A stretch of 64,000 nucleotides of DNA from the NCBI RefSeq assembly GCF_003353175.1, contig NZ_QHKS01000004.1, positions 1-64,000 of the forward strand. Direction: 5' to 3'. The stretch comes from Paraburkholderia lacunae. Its GTDB lineage: Bacteria > Pseudomonadota > Gammaproteobacteria > Burkholderiales > Burkholderiaceae. Positions within the stretch are counted from its first letter, which is position 1; each line of letters opens with the position of its first letter. The position numbers were made by a program, and so were the translations under genes. The notes beneath the pieces were generated by a model. That model did not search any database. It was not told where the DNA came from and saw only the letters and a list, made by a program, of their open reading frames with translations. Of this stretch, positions 8,901-17,158 are shown in pieces.

Positions 8901-9264
8901 TCTGTGCATCGGCATCGCCACGGCCAACAGCATTCTCGTGATCAACACCGCGCGCGAACTGCACCACGGCGGCAAGCCGCCGTTGCAGGCGGCGCGCGAA
9001 GCCGGCTTCAGCCGCTTCCGCCCCGTGCTGATGACCGCGCTCGCGATGCTGATCGGCATGCTGCCGATGGCGCTCGGCCTCGGCGACGGCGGCGAGCAGA
9101 ACGCGCCGCTCGGGCGCGCGGTGATCGGCGGCCTCGCGCTCGGCACGGTCGCTACGTTGCTGTTCGTGCCGGTCGTCTACGGGACGGTGCATGCGTGGCT
9201 CGACAAACGCCGCGCGGCTCGGCAAGACACCCAGGAATCCGGCGTACCCGCCCGCACACTTTGA
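5995..9264 (+). CDS. RND efflux pump, inner-membrane transporter
   Basis: The product is 1,089 residues and belongs to the hydrophobe/amphiphile efflux (HAE-1) RND family. It opens MWIVRLALRRPYTFVVLALL (TM1). The TM4 segment LAVGILVDDATVAIENI at about 395-411 carries the paired aspartates of the proton relay. The periplasmic porter domains fill the two large loops. ATG 5995 is preferred over upstream starts because it gives a standard N-terminus and follows AGGAA. A Gly/Ala/Thr-rich insertion of about 28 residues (near 802-830) lies in the second porter half, just before an LLGALSSLSRG segment. An adaptor and an outer-membrane factor follow, so this is a complete tripartite pump. The substrate is unknown. 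Confidence 0.93.
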   Translation: MWIVRLALRRPYTFVVLALLIFIVGPLAILRTPTDIFPNIDIPVVSIVWSYNGFSAQDMANRITSNYERALTSDVDDIGHIESQSLNGVSVVKIFFHPGADINRAIAEAASNSASILRVLPPGTLPPNIITYNASTVPILQLGLSSNTLSEQQLYDLGNSQIRTQLATVQGASVPLPFGGKVRQIMVDIDPRALQAKGLSPLDVVNAVNAQNLILPGGTAKIGTKEYNVQMNGSTDTVAALNDLPIKTVAGGVVYVRDVAHVRDGYAPQTNIVRSDGKRAALLTVEKSGSTSTLTIIQQVKAMLPRIAAGLPSALHITALSDQSVFVKSAVLGVAREALIAAGLTALMILLFLGSWRATLIIAVSIPLAVLTSLIALAALGQTINIMTLGGLALAVGILVDDATVAIENITHHLENGEPLHDAILKGSGEIAVPTFVSTLSICIVFVPMFLLSGVARYLFVPLAEAVVFAMCASYFFSRTLVPTLAMYLMRARSNAPVTGNGPIARMIRFQAGFEQRFERLRERYRGVLAAGIASPRRFIAIFLLLCIGSLALVPFAGRDFFPAVDTGEIRLHLRAPTGTRIEDTAAITDEVEARVRSVIPKQELAAVLDNIGVPVSGINLTYDSSDPIGPEDADVMITLAANHKPTAQYVATLRTTLAKAFPGVTFAFLPADIVSQILNFGLPAPIDIQIVGNKLDANRAVANRLLSQLRGVRGLVDARIQQPGDAPAINVNVDRTRAIQAGLLQRDVSQNLLIALSGSSQTSPNFWLDPKNGVSYPLMSMMPQYDVNSLQALANIPVAQIGGTGSGAAGGTATATATTAAAANANGPAAQNLLGALSSLSRGTQQAVVSHYNVQPVLDIFASAQGRDLGGVAADVTRLVDQIRPQLPPGASIVVRGQVQAMHDSFSGLASGMVFAIALVYLLMVVNFQSWLDPFIIISGLPGSLAGIAWMLFSTGTRLSVPALTGAILCIGIATANSILVINTARELHHGGKPPLQAAREAGFSRFRPVLMTALAMLIGMLPMALGLGDGGEQNAPLGRAVIGGLALGTVATLLFVPVVYGTVHAWLDKRRAARQDTQESGVPARTL

Positions 9265-9283
9265 CTCCGACGAGACCCCGACC

Positions 9284-10555
9284 ATGAACGACTCATCCCT
9301 TCCGCCTGTACGGTCCGATCAGTCCGATCAGTCCAGACAACCCCCGAGCGGCGCCTGCGAAACCCCGCACGTCGAACCTGCTGCGCCGGCGCCTGCCGCG
9401 GACGCGAGCTCCAAACCGCGCCGTTACCTGTTGCCGCTTGCGTTGAGCGGACTGGCCGCGGTCTTGCTGATCGTCGGCATCGTGCCGCGTCTGCATGCGA
9501 GCGCCGCGCTCACGCAACAGACGGCCGCGCAAAGCGTCGTCAACGTGGCGGTGGTCACGCCGCGCGCAGCGCCCACCGCTCAAGAGTTGCTGTTGCCGGG
9601 CGCGGTGACGCCGTTCGCCGAAGCATCGATCTACGCGCGCACGAGCGGCTATCTGGCGCACTGGAACACCGATATCGGCGCACAGGTTAAAAGCGGACAA
9701 ACGCTCGCCACCATCGAAGCCCCCGAGCTCGACGCGCAGCTACGCCAGGCCCGTGCCGACGAAGCGACCGCGCAGGCCAACTTCGACTACGCCAAGGTGA
9801 CCGCGCAGCGCTGGCAGGAGATGCTGAAAACGCAATCGGTCGCGCAGCAGGACGCGGATACGAAGGTCAGCGACAGGGAAGCCCGGCGCGCGATGCTCGC
9901 GTCGGCGCAGGCCAACGTCGCGCATCTGGCCGAACTGGTCTCGTACGAGAAGATCGCCGCGCCGTTCGACGGCGTGATCACCGCCCGCAATGTCGACGTC
10001 GGCGCCCTGGTGACGGCGGGCGGCACGCCCGGCACCGCCGGCATGTCGGGCGAGCTGTTTCACATCCAGCAGACCGGCGTGCTGCGGGTGTTCGTCGACG
10101 TGCCGCAGAACGACGCCCCCTACGTGACGCCCGCCACCGGCGCGTATCTGACGGCCCAGCAGTATCCGGGCCGGCAGATCGCCGCGAAGGTGGCGCGCAG
10201 CACCGGCGCGATCGATCCGGCGAGCCGCACGCTGCGGGTCGAAGTCGACGTCGACAACAAGGACGGCGCGTTGATGCCCGGCGCCTATGCGCAGGTGCAT
10301 CTGCAGTTGCAGTCGTCGTCGCCCGCGCTCGATCTGCCGGTCAGTGCGCTGCTGTTCCGCCCCGACGGCGTGACGGTCGCCGTGGTCGACCCGAACGGCA
10401 AGGCGGCGCTGAAGACGGTTCACATCGGCCGCGATTTCGGCACGCATGTGGAGATCACTAGCGGGCTCGCGGCAACCGAGCGCGTCATCGACAACCCGGG
10501 CGATTCGCTGAGCACCGGACAAGCCGTCCAGATCGCGCCGGCAACCCATAGCTGA
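9284..10555 (+). CDS. RND efflux periplasmic adaptor (HlyD/MFP family)
   Basis: The product is 423 residues. A polar, proline-rich cytoplasmic N-terminus of about 45 residues leads into a single membrane anchor (LLPLALSGLAAVLLIVGIV, about 49-67). Lipoyl/barrel-sandwich halves follow (AEASIYARTSGYLAHW near 115), then a coiled-coil hairpin (LRQARADEATAQANFDYAKV), and then the beta-barrel and membrane-proximal domains. ATG 9284 starts 20 bases after the transporter stop. The membrane anchor without a lipobox marks it as anchored rather than a lipoprotein. It links the inner-membrane pump to the outer-membrane factor. Confidence 0.92.
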   Translation: MNDSSLPPVRSDQSDQSRQPPSGACETPHVEPAAPAPAADASSKPRRYLLPLALSGLAAVLLIVGIVPRLHASAALTQQTAAQSVVNVAVVTPRAAPTAQELLLPGAVTPFAEASIYARTSGYLAHWNTDIGAQVKSGQTLATIEAPELDAQLRQARADEATAQANFDYAKVTAQRWQEMLKTQSVAQQDADTKVSDREARRAMLASAQANVAHLAELVSYEKIAAPFDGVITARNVDVGALVTAGGTPGTAGMSGELFHIQQTGVLRVFVDVPQNDAPYVTPATGAYLTAQQYPGRQIAAKVARSTGAIDPASRTLRVEVDVDNKDGALMPGAYAQVHLQLQSSSPALDLPVSALLFRPDGVTVAVVDPNGKAALKTVHIGRDFGTHVEITSGLAATERVIDNPGDSLSTGQAVQIAPATHS

Positions 10556-10581
10556 GCGTTCTTCATCGAAAGGATCTGCCG

Positions 10582-12285
10582 ATGTTTCAGACCAAAATTC
10601 CGCGCACCTCGGTGCGCCGTTTGTCGAGTCCGCGGCTGGGCGTGTGCTTGCTGCGGCGATCGAGCTTGCGACTTGGCCTAAGCATGCTGCCGCGATCGAG
10701 CTTGCACTTGGGCCTAAGCATGCTGCCGCGTTCAAGCTTCCGCTTGGGCCTGCGCATGCTGCCGCGATTGCACCTGCGTTGGCACCTGCTATCGCGCCGT
10801 GCGCTTGCCGTCACGCTGATCGGTGCATTGCTGGGCGCGTGCTCGACGCTGCCGCCTTACCAGCGGCCCAGCGCCGAGATCCCCGCGCAATACGCGGGCG
10901 CCGCACCCGGCTGGGCGCAGGCCGTGCCCGCCGACGCGGCGCCGCGCGGCCCCTGGTGGACCCTCTTCAACGACCCGGTGCTCAATCAGCTCGAGGCGCG
11001 TATCGACGTGTCGAATCAGACCGCGCGCAAAGCGGTCGCGCAGGTTCAGCAAGCACGTTCGATGGTCGATTACCAGCGCGCCGGATTCTTTCCGGTCATC
11101 ACCGCCGGCGCCGCCCAGAATCGCTCAAGAACCTCGCAGAACCTCGTGGACCGTGCGCTCGCGGGCAAGACCATCCCCGACTATTCGGCCGGCGTGTCGG
11201 CGAGTTGGGAGCCCGATCTGTTCGGCCGCGTGCGCGACAGCGTGACGGGTGCGCAGGCCGACGCCCAGGCAAGTGAAGCGGATCTCGAAGCCGTGCGTCT
11301 GTCGATGAGCGCCGATCTGGCCGTCGACTATTTCGCGCTGCGCTCGCTCGATACGCAGAAGAAACTGCTCGACGACAGCGTGAACGCGTACGCCGCCGCG
11401 CTGAACCTGCTGCAGCAACAGCTGAAAAGCGGCGCGATCGACGCGTCCGCGGTGGCTCAAGCCACCACGCAACTCGAAGCGACGCGTACTCAGGACACGG
11501 ACATCGACGTGACGCGCGCGCAAATGCAGCATGCGATCGCCACGCTGATCGGCGAGCCCGCCTCGACCTTCACACTGCCGCCGAACGGCTCGACGCCGAC
11601 GGCGCCGCCGATTCCCATCGGACTGCCGTCGCAACTGCTCGAACGACGGCCGGACATCGCCGCCGCCGAACGGCGCGTGGCGTCGGCGAATGCGCAGATC
11701 GGCGTGGCGCACGCGGCGTTCTTCCCCGACCTGGTGCTGTCCGCGAGCGCGGGGCTGGAAAGCACGTTCTTCGCGCCGTGGCTGAGCGCGCCGAGTCTGT
11801 TCTGGTCGCTCGGATCGCAACTGGTCGGCACGCTGTTCGACGGCGGCCGCCGCACGGCCACCCTGCATGGCGCGACGGCCCAATACGACGGCACGGTCGC
11901 CGATTACCGGCAAACGGTGCTGGTGGCGTTCCAGCAGGTCGAAGACAATCTGTCCGCCTTGCATTCGCTCGCCGACGAAGCCGCCAGCCAGCAGCGCGCG
12001 ACGACGGCCGCCGATCTCTCCTTGCGGCTGACGACCAACCGCTTCAACGCCGGCGCGGTCAGCTACCTCGACGTGGTGACCGCGCAGACCATCGCGTTGA
12101 CGAACCAGCGCACCGCGGATCAGATTGCCGCGCGCCAGCTGGAGTCGAGCGTGTTGTTGCTGAAGGCGCTGGGCGGCACGTGGCAGGATCGGAGCGACAG
12201 CGCGGCAAAACCGACGGACGTTGCTGCCGCCGCCGCGGCGCCTGAAACACCTGCGGCACCCGCGGCTAAACCCGCCGGAACGTGA
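10582..12285 (+). CDS. RND efflux outer-membrane factor (NodT family lipoprotein)
   Basis: The product is 567 residues if AAAGGA and ATG 10582 are used. The body is a normal NodT/OprM-type factor: lipobox LLGAC with Cys87, then STLPPYQRPS, then two TolC-type repeats with long coiled helices, ending in an A/P-rich tail. The first 86 residues are odd. They contain a 12-residue repeat (RSSLRLGLSMLP and variants) encoded by three 36-bp units, with a degenerate fourth copy before them, giving an unusually long, very basic leader before the signal peptide. Internal ATGs in the repeats (10684, 10720, 10756) could be the true start; 10756 gives a conventional leader of about 28 residues. The 3' end overlaps the convergent sensor kinase gene by 20 bases. 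Confidence 0.9.
   Translation: MFQTKIPRTSVRRLSSPRLGVCLLRRSSLRLGLSMLPRSSLHLGLSMLPRSSFRLGLRMLPRLHLRWHLLSRRALAVTLIGALLGACSTLPPYQRPSAEIPAQYAGAAPGWAQAVPADAAPRGPWWTLFNDPVLNQLEARIDVSNQTARKAVAQVQQARSMVDYQRAGFFPVITAGAAQNRSRTSQNLVDRALAGKTIPDYSAGVSASWEPDLFGRVRDSVTGAQADAQASEADLEAVRLSMSADLAVDYFALRSLDTQKKLLDDSVNAYAAALNLLQQQLKSGAIDASAVAQATTQLEATRTQDTDIDVTRAQMQHAIATLIGEPASTFTLPPNGSTPTAPPIPIGLPSQLLERRPDIAAAERRVASANAQIGVAHAAFFPDLVLSASAGLESTFFAPWLSAPSLFWSLGSQLVGTLFDGGRRTATLHGATAQYDGTVADYRQTVLVAFQQVEDNLSALHSLADEAASQQRATTAADLSLRLTTNRFNAGAVSYLDVVTAQTIALTNQRTADQIAARQLESSVLLLKALGGTWQDRSDSAAKPTDVAAAAAAPETPAAPAAKPAGT
10657..10764 (+). repeat. Three 36-bp tandem repeats inside the outer-membrane factor gene
   Basis: The units are 10657-10692, 10693-10728 and 10729-10764. 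Each begins CG(A/T)TC(G/A)AGCTT and ends AT GCTGCCG, and each encodes one 12-residue unit ending MLP. The length is a multiple of three, so gain or loss of a unit would keep the frame. Each unit contains an in-frame ATG. A weaker related copy lies just upstream (about 10618-10656). Confidence 0.85.
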
Positions 12286-13858
12286 GGATGAAACGCGTGC
12301 TCCGCGCGTCGCTTTCGGCATGTACGGAGCCGCCGTGCAGTTCCATGATCGTGCGGACGATCGCGAGGCCGAGCCCGGTCGAACCCGTGGACCCTTGCGA
12401 CAGGCCGGAAGACGGCAGCGAACTGCGCGACGGATCGATGCGGTAAAAGCGGTCGAAGATCCGTTCGAGATGCTCGCGGGCGATCGGTTGCCCCTGATTC
12501 GACACGGTGACGCGCACTTCGCCGCCGGACCCGGCGGCGTCGAGCACGATCTCGCCGCCTTGCGGCGTGTAGCGGATCGCGTTGGCTAGCAGATTGCTGA
12601 CGGCGCGGCGAAACAGCTCCAGGTCCGCCGTCAGGCGCGCGGCGCCGGTGACGCGCAGGCTGACGTGCGCATCGTCGGCGATGCCTTCGAAGTATTCGGC
12701 GATGCGCGTTAGCTCCTGAGCGGCGTCGAATTCGCGCATGTGTTTGACGAACTGCGGATGTTCGGCGCGTGCGAGAAACAGCACGTTTTCGATCATGCGC
12801 GACAGACGGTCGCATTCCTCCAGATTCGACGCCAGCAGCGCCTCGTATTCGTCCGTGGAGCGAGGCCGGGCGAGCGCTACTTCGGCGGCGCCGCGCATGT
12901 TGGAAAGCGGCGTGCGCATATCGTGTGCGAGGTCGGCGGTGAAACGCGACAGACTTTGGAAGCCGTGGTCCACGCGTTCGAGCATCGCATTCAGCGACGC
13001 CACCAGTGCTTCGAGTTCATGCGGCACGCGCGCGACGGCGATCCGCGTATTCAGGCGATTGACCGTGACGTTGCTCGCACTCGCCGCGATCTCGCGCAAC
13101 GGCCGCATGGCTGTGCGAATCAGCAGATAGCTCAGCAGCATCGCGAGAAGCACGCCGGCGGCGCCCGCTATTTGAAGCTTGTCGCGATAGCGATCCAGCA
13201 GCAGCCAGCGGTCGCTCATGTTGCGCGCCACCAGCAGGCTGGCCACTTCGCCGTCGCGCAAGCTCGCGTCCGCCAGAATGCCGCGGATCGGTGCGCCATT
13301 GCGGCCGCTCCAGTCCGCGATATCCGCCTCGGTGATCCGCGCTGAAGCGGGAATGCGCGTCAACCGCGGCAAGGCGGCAGTGGTCGCGACGCCGCTGGCT
13401 TCGCTTGACTCGCTGGCTTCGCTGGCCTCACTTGCCACGCTCGCTTCGCTGGCTTCATTGGGGTCGCCGGCCACGATTTCGTGTGTCTCGCTGGCCCCGC
13501 TAGTTGCGCTGGATGCGTTGGTTTCACTCGCGGCGAGCGGCGTGGCGAAGGTGTTGGCGAGGTTGTGTCCGAGCACCTGATGTCCGCCAGGACCGAAGAC
13601 TTCCATCGACATGGCTGCATCGCCGAACACGGTGCTGGTCAGACGGTCGCCGTGTTCGAGAATGCCCTTTGACGTTTCGAGTTCCTGAGCAAGCCGTCGC
13701 GCGTGGCGGGCCGCGAGCACGATGTCGAGATCGTCCTGCGCCTTGATCTGGCGATCCAGCGCGAGATACAGAAAACTGCCGACCAGAGCGAAGACCGCGA
13801 GCGTGGTGGCGCCGAAAGCAAACGCGAGCGTCGCGGCAAGCGAACGGCGGCGCATCAA
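12266..13858 (-). CDS. Two-component sensor histidine kinase
   Basis: The product is 530 residues of the CusS/heavy-metal-sensor type. TM1 is at about 10-30 and a periplasmic domain follows to about 225. TM2 ([20 protein letters not shown]) and a HAMP linker come next. The H-box is [12 protein letters not shown] with the phospho-accepting His312. The N-box is [10 protein letters not shown] and the G2 box is STGLGLAIV. The G1 position is NQG rather than DxG, which is usual for CusS-like kinases. The periplasmic domain carries a low-complexity S/E/A stretch of about 50 residues (repeated SEAS) that looks like repeat expansion. Its start overlaps the response regulator stop (ATGA). Heavy-metal sensing is a family guess; the facing RND pump is the likely target. 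Confidence 0.9.
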   Translation of the reverse strand: MMRRRSLAATLAFAFGATTLAVFALVGSFLYLALDRQIKAQDDLDIVLAARHARRLAQELETSKGILEHGDRLTSTVFGDAAMSMEVFGPGGHQVLGHNLANTFATPLAASETNASSATSGASETHEIVAGDPNEASEASVASEASEASESSEASGVATTAALPRLTRIPASARITEADIADWSGRNGAPIRGILADASLRDGEVASLLVARNMSDRWLLLDRYRDKLQIAGAAGVLLAMLLSYLLIRTAMRPLREIAASASNVTVNRLNTRIAVARVPHELEALVASLNAMLERVDHGFQSLSRFTADLAHDMRTPLSNMRGAAEVALARPRSTDEYEALLASNLEECDRLSRMIENVLFLARAEHPQFVKHMREFDAAQELTRIAEYFEGIADDAHVSLRVTGAARLTADLELFRRAVSNLLANAIRYTPQGGEIVLDAAGSGGEVRVTVSNQGQPIAREHLERIFDRFYRIDPSRSSLPSSGLSQGSTGSTGLGLAIVRTIMELHGGSVHAESDARSTRFILTFRRV

Positions 13859-14532
13859 CCGGCGTCCTTCAGTTCGAGCACATAGCCGACGCCGCGCACC
13901 GTATGGATCAGCTTGACGGGAAAGTTGTCGTCGATCTTGGTGCGCAGCCGGCGGATGGCGACTTCGACGACATTGGTGTCGCTATCGAAATTCATGTCCC
14001 AGACATAGGAAGCGATTTGCGTGCGGCTCAGCACTTCGCCCTGACGGCGCGCGAGCAATTGCAGCAGCGAGAACTCACGCGGCGTGAGATCGATGCGTAT
14101 GCCACCGCGTTTGACACGCCGCCGGTTGACATCCATTTCCAGGTCGCCGACCTTGATCAGTTCGCTTTCGCGCGGCGGCCCACGGCGCGCGAGGGTGCGC
14201 ACGCGCGCCAGCAATTCGACGAACGCGAAGGGTTTGACCAGATAGTCGTCCGCACCGAGTTCGAGACCGCGTACGCGGTCGTCGACGTCGTCGCGCGCGG
14301 TCAGGAACAGTACGGGGGTGGTGCGCGTGCTGCGCAGGGTTTTGACGATGGTCCAGCCGTCCATGCCGGGCAGCATCACGTCGAGCACGATCACGTCGTA
14401 CTCTTCTTCCTGCGCGAGGAGGAGGCCTTGCGGGCCGTCGTTCGCTACGTCGACTGCGTAGCCGGATTCTTCCAGACCTTTCTTCAGATAGGCCGCTGTT
14501 TTCAGCTCGTCCTCGACGACCAGGATTCGCAT
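13855..14532 (-). CDS. OmpR-family response regulator
   Basis: The product is 225 residues. The receiver domain has acidic-pocket residues near 8-9, the phospho-accepting Asp51 in VLDVMLPG, and a conserved Lys in LVKPFAF near 101. A winged-helix OmpR/PhoB DNA-binding domain follows ([20 protein letters not shown]). It is co-transcribed with the downstream sensor kinase, overlapping by four bases. A perfect ATTAC-N6-GTAAT palindrome 66 bp upstream of the start suggests autoregulation. Similar sites precede the RND operon. It is related to CopR/CusR/IrlR-type regulators, and the inducing signal is unknown. Confidence 0.92.
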   Translation of the reverse strand: MRILVVEDELKTAAYLKKGLEESGYAVDVANDGPQGLLLAQEEEYDVIVLDVMLPGMDGWTIVKTLRSTRTTPVLFLTARDDVDDRVRGLELGADDYLVKPFAFVELLARVRTLARRGPPRESELIKVGDLEMDVNRRRVKRGGIRIDLTPREFSLLQLLARRQGEVLSRTQIASYVWDMNFDSDTNVVEVAIRRLRTKIDDNFPVKLIHTVRGVGYVLELKDAG

Positions 14533-14597
14533 GGGGGTGCTCCGGTAGGCATGACTTTTTGGTTTTTAGATCATACCGGGATGCGGTAGCGAGGGTG

Positions 14598-14613
14598 ATT
14601 ACGATTTGGTAAT
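14598..14613. promoter_or_regulatory. Predicted response-regulator operator
   Basis: ATTAC-GATTTG-GTAAT is a perfect inverted repeat of 5-bp half-sites spaced by 6 bp, giving about one helical turn between centres. It lies 66 bp upstream of the response regulator start. Similar copies precede the RND operon. OmpR-family metal regulators commonly bind sites of this form. Confidence 0.5.
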
Positions 14614-14820
14614 GTTTGTGGCCTTTGGCGGCGGCGTTTGTTTATCTGAGTGCCTACGGCGTTGGTCCTGGCTTGTTCATGTTTGCGGTGGCGTGATGCG
14701 CCCTGGCGCGTCAGACGAGGCGATCCCGGCTGGTACCGCGCCGCGCGTAGTACGCAAAGGCGGCGTCGCGGCCATCCAGATCTGCTCCCCGCCGAGGCGA
14801 AGCGACGGCTGGCGCCGCGC

Positions 14821-14896
14821 AAAACCGAAGCGGGCGATGTGGAATGGACCTTGCCGGCAAAACCGAAGCGGGCGGTGTGGGATGAACCTTACCGGC
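14821..14896. repeat. 38-bp tandem duplication
   Basis: Two adjacent 38-bp copies (14821-14858 and 14859-14896) each begin AAAACCGAAGCGGGCG and match at about 34 of 38 positions. No gene is evident. Confidence 0.8.
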
Positions 14897-15009
14897 GAGC
14901 GCGCAGCGCGAGAAGGGGTGGATGACTGCCTTGTCACAGGCACTTATGGACCACGGTGTGGTCCGGCAGGTTTCCACTACCCGTGGTTGACCGGGGTGCC
15001 CGCTTAAGA

Positions 15010-15127
15010 ATTAGCGGTTCTAGCTGCTTTCTTTTGCCTACTTTTCTTTGCGGCCGGCGCCCCGAAGGAAGTCCCCTTGGGGGACAAAGAAAAGTAGGTG
15101 CCCCCCCGCACAGGGGGAACGCTAATA
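15010..15127. repeat. Dispersed palindromic repeat element
   Basis: A perfect 14-bp inverted repeat (CCTACTTTTCTTTG at 15037-15050 and its complement at 15085-15098) encloses a second palindrome (GTCCCCTTGGGGGAC, 15071-15085). Outer arms TTAGCGGTTC and GAACGCTAA are also nearly complementary. The 22-bp core at 15064-15085 recurs exactly at 59049-59070 in this window. The structure resembles the small intergenic palindromic repeats common in Burkholderiaceae. It may also act as a terminator. Confidence 0.7.
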
Positions 15128-15208
15128 GACCACAAAGAAATCAAGGAAAGACAGCGCCGCCAGCATACAGAAGAAGAAATCCCAACGCCGTAGGCAAAAA
15201 AACAACCC

Positions 15209-16123
15209 TCATTCAACATTATCCGTAACATCAGTCATCCGAACCATATGCGGCTTAACCCCATCATCCTCGTCGTCAGACACGACAACCGGAGGATGAA
15301 TCAAAGCCTCCAACCGTGCCTTAGTGGCCACAAACTCAGCAGACAACACTTGAGAATAATCCCGCGGCCGGGGCACCGGCACCTCAATCAACTCCTGCAC
15401 CTCGCCAGGATTCGCCTTCAGCACCAGAATACGATCAGCCAGAAAAATCGCCTCATCCAGATCGTGCGTGATAAACAGCACAGTCACATCGATATTGCGC
15501 CAGATATCGAGCAAATGCGTCTGCATCTTCGCCCGCGTCTGCGCATCGAGCGCGCCAAACGGCTCGTCCATCAGCAAGATACGCGGCCGGTTCGCGAGCG
15601 CGCGCGCAATCGCCACGCGCTGCTTCATCCCTCCGGACAATTGATGCGGATACGCGTTGGCGAACTTCGTCAATCCCACCAACTCCAGCCATTGCAGCGC
15701 CTCACGCTCGGCGTGCATAGTGCTGTGCCCGTTCATCTTCAGGCCGAACATGACGTTTTTCTTGACCGTCAGCCACGGAAACAACGTATAGCCCTGAAAC
15801 ACCATGCCGCGATCGGCGCCCGGTCCCTGCACCGGCTTGCCGTCGAGCAGCACGCTGCCGCTCGTCTGCATCTCGAGCCCCGCGAGAATGCGGATCAAGG
15901 TCGACTTGCCGCAGCCCGACGGCCCAATCACGCAGACGAACTCCCGCCGGTGAGTCTTGAAACTGATGCCGTCGAGCGCGGTGCATTCGCCTTGCGGCGT
16001 CTCGAAGCGCTTGCCCAGGTCGCGGACCTCGAGGATCACCTCGCGTGCCTTCAGGCGCTCAAAACGCTCGCGCACCGCGTCGGACTGCAGAAGGTATGAC
16101 GGAACAGGTTGCGGATTTAACAT
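15209..16123 (-). CDS. ABC transporter ATP-binding protein (SsuB/TauB type, probable guanidine importer)
   Basis: The product is 304 residues. Walker [10 protein letters not shown] is at residues 67-75, the signature LSGGMKQR at about 165, Walker [13 protein letters not shown] just after it, and the switch His in [10 protein letters not shown]. It belongs to the nitrate/sulfonate/taurine ATPase group. ATG 16123 follows AAAGGA. A C-terminal extension of about 25 residues is acidic (SDDEDDG). It is the last gene of the operon that starts at the guanidine-I riboswitch near 23.8 kb, so it probably energises the adjacent permease for guanidine uptake. The cognate binding protein is likely the gene at 27241, on a separate transcript. 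Confidence 0.9.
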   Translation of the reverse strand: MLNPQPVPSYLLQSDAVRERFERLKAREVILEVRDLGKRFETPQGECTALDGISFKTHRREFVCVIGPSGCGKSTLIRILAGLEMQTSGSVLLDGKPVQGPGADRGMVFQGYTLFPWLTVKKNVMFGLKMNGHSTMHAEREALQWLELVGLTKFANAYPHQLSGGMKQRVAIARALANRPRILLMDEPFGALDAQTRAKMQTHLLDIWRNIDVTVLFITHDLDEAIFLADRILVLKANPGEVQELIEVPVPRPRDYSQVLSAEFVATKARLEALIHPPVVVSDDEDDGVKPHMVRMTDVTDNVE

Positions 16124-16186
16124 GATCGAATCCTTTGAATACGGTGCAATAAGCCAGCGGGCACAAAGCGGGCACAAGCGTGCGCG

Positions 16187-17158
16187 CTACGCCTTCAGCG
16201 TGCGGTCCCACGGAAACAGCTTGCGGCCGGCAAACGCCAGCATGAGATCGGTGCCGAGCCCGATGATGCCGATCATCATGATGGCCGCGTACACGTTCTC
16301 GAAATGCTCATAGCGGGCCTGCTGGGTGATGTACCAGGTGATGCCCGAACTGGTGCCGACCAGTTCGGCCACGATCAGATAAGTCCACGCCCAGCCGAGC
16401 AGAATGCGCTGGTCACGGTACAGGTCCGGCAGGATGCCGGGAATCACCACATGCGTGAGCAGCTTGAGTTTCTTCGTGCCGAGCGTCATCGCCGCTTCGA
16501 ACAGGCCGTATTCGAGCTTGCGCGTCGTGTTCGCGACAATCAGCACCTGCTGGAACAACGTGCCGATCACAATGATGGCGATCTTGGGCGCATCGTAAAT
16601 GCCGAGTATCGCGACCATCAGCGCGCCGAACGCGGGCGCCGGCAAATAGCGGAAGAACTCGAAAAAAGGCTCCTGCAAGCGCGCAATCGCGCTGTAAGTG
16701 CCGCAGACAATGCCGATCGGCACGCCGACCACCGACGACACCACAAAGCCCCAGAAGATGATCTGGATGCTGTGCCACAGGCTCTGGTGCAGCCACACGC
16801 CGTCGCGCGAGGCAGGCGCTGTCGTGAACGCCGTATAGAACGCGCGCAACACCTCGTGCGGAGCAGGCAGATACACCGGATTGACCGGCTCGCCCGTCGG
16901 CAATGCCGCATGAGCGTCACGTGCATGAGCCAGCTCGTCGGCAAACACGTCCTTGTCGACCCGCATGCCGGGCTGGAAATAGTCAACGCTGCCCGGCCGC
17001 TCGATCCGCACCTGGGGGTGCCAGACGAACGGCACGTAGCTGACAATGCACCACACGAACAACGGCAGCAGGAACGAGCCGGCACCCAATAGCCACTTGC
17101 CTCGCAGGGACAACTCGCGACGCACCGCGAACCATTCGGTCCTGTTAATCACTGTCAT
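16187..17158 (-). CDS. ABC transporter permease (SsuC/TauC type, probable guanidine importer)
   Basis: The product is 323 residues. TM1 (WLLGAGSFLLPLFVWCIVSYV) is followed by an unusually long periplasmic segment of about 75 residues before the core permease helices. The EAA-like coupling loop FEAAMTLGTKKLKLLTHVVI contacts the ATPase. ATG 17158 follows GGAGAA and lies 14 bases inside the end of the allophanate hydrolase gene, which suggests translational coupling. It belongs to the NitT/TauT permease family. Its place in a guanidine riboswitch operon makes guanidine or a related cation the likely substrate. Confidence 0.9.
   Translation of the reverse strand: MTVINRTEWFAVRRELSLRGKWLLGAGSFLLPLFVWCIVSYVPFVWHPQVRIERPGSVDYFQPGMRVDKDVFADELAHARDAHAALPTGEPVNPVYLPAPHEVLRAFYTAFTTAPASRDGVWLHQSLWHSIQIIFWGFVVSSVVGVPIGIVCGTYSAIARLQEPFFEFFRYLPAPAFGALMVAILGIYDAPKIAIIVIGTLFQQVLIVANTTRKLEYGLFEAAMTLGTKKLKLLTHVVIPGILPDLYRDQRILLGWAWTYLIVAELVGTSSGITWYITQQARYEHFENVYAAIMMIGIIGLGTDLMLAFAGRKLFPWDRTLKA

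Larger units (their letters stand above)
14533..15208. other. Non-coding region with regulator promoter, tandem repeat and palindromic repeat
   Basis: This 676-bp stretch has no convincing gene. From left to right it holds the promoter of the response regulator with a perfect ATTAC-N6-GTAAT inverted repeat (14598-14613), a 38-bp tandem duplication (14821-14896) and a long palindromic element (about 15010-15127). Open frames here are short, lack ribosome sites and use codons unlike the neighbours. Confidence 0.7.

Noticed and set aside
13360-13520. Repeats in the sensor kinase considered as a CRISPR or satellite array
   Set aside because: The units are short and in frame, encode SEAS and have no spacers.
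15004-15231. Minus frame encoding SLSPKGTSFGAPAAKK
   Set aside because: It comes from the palindromic repeat and overlaps the ATPase 3' end. It is not a gene.
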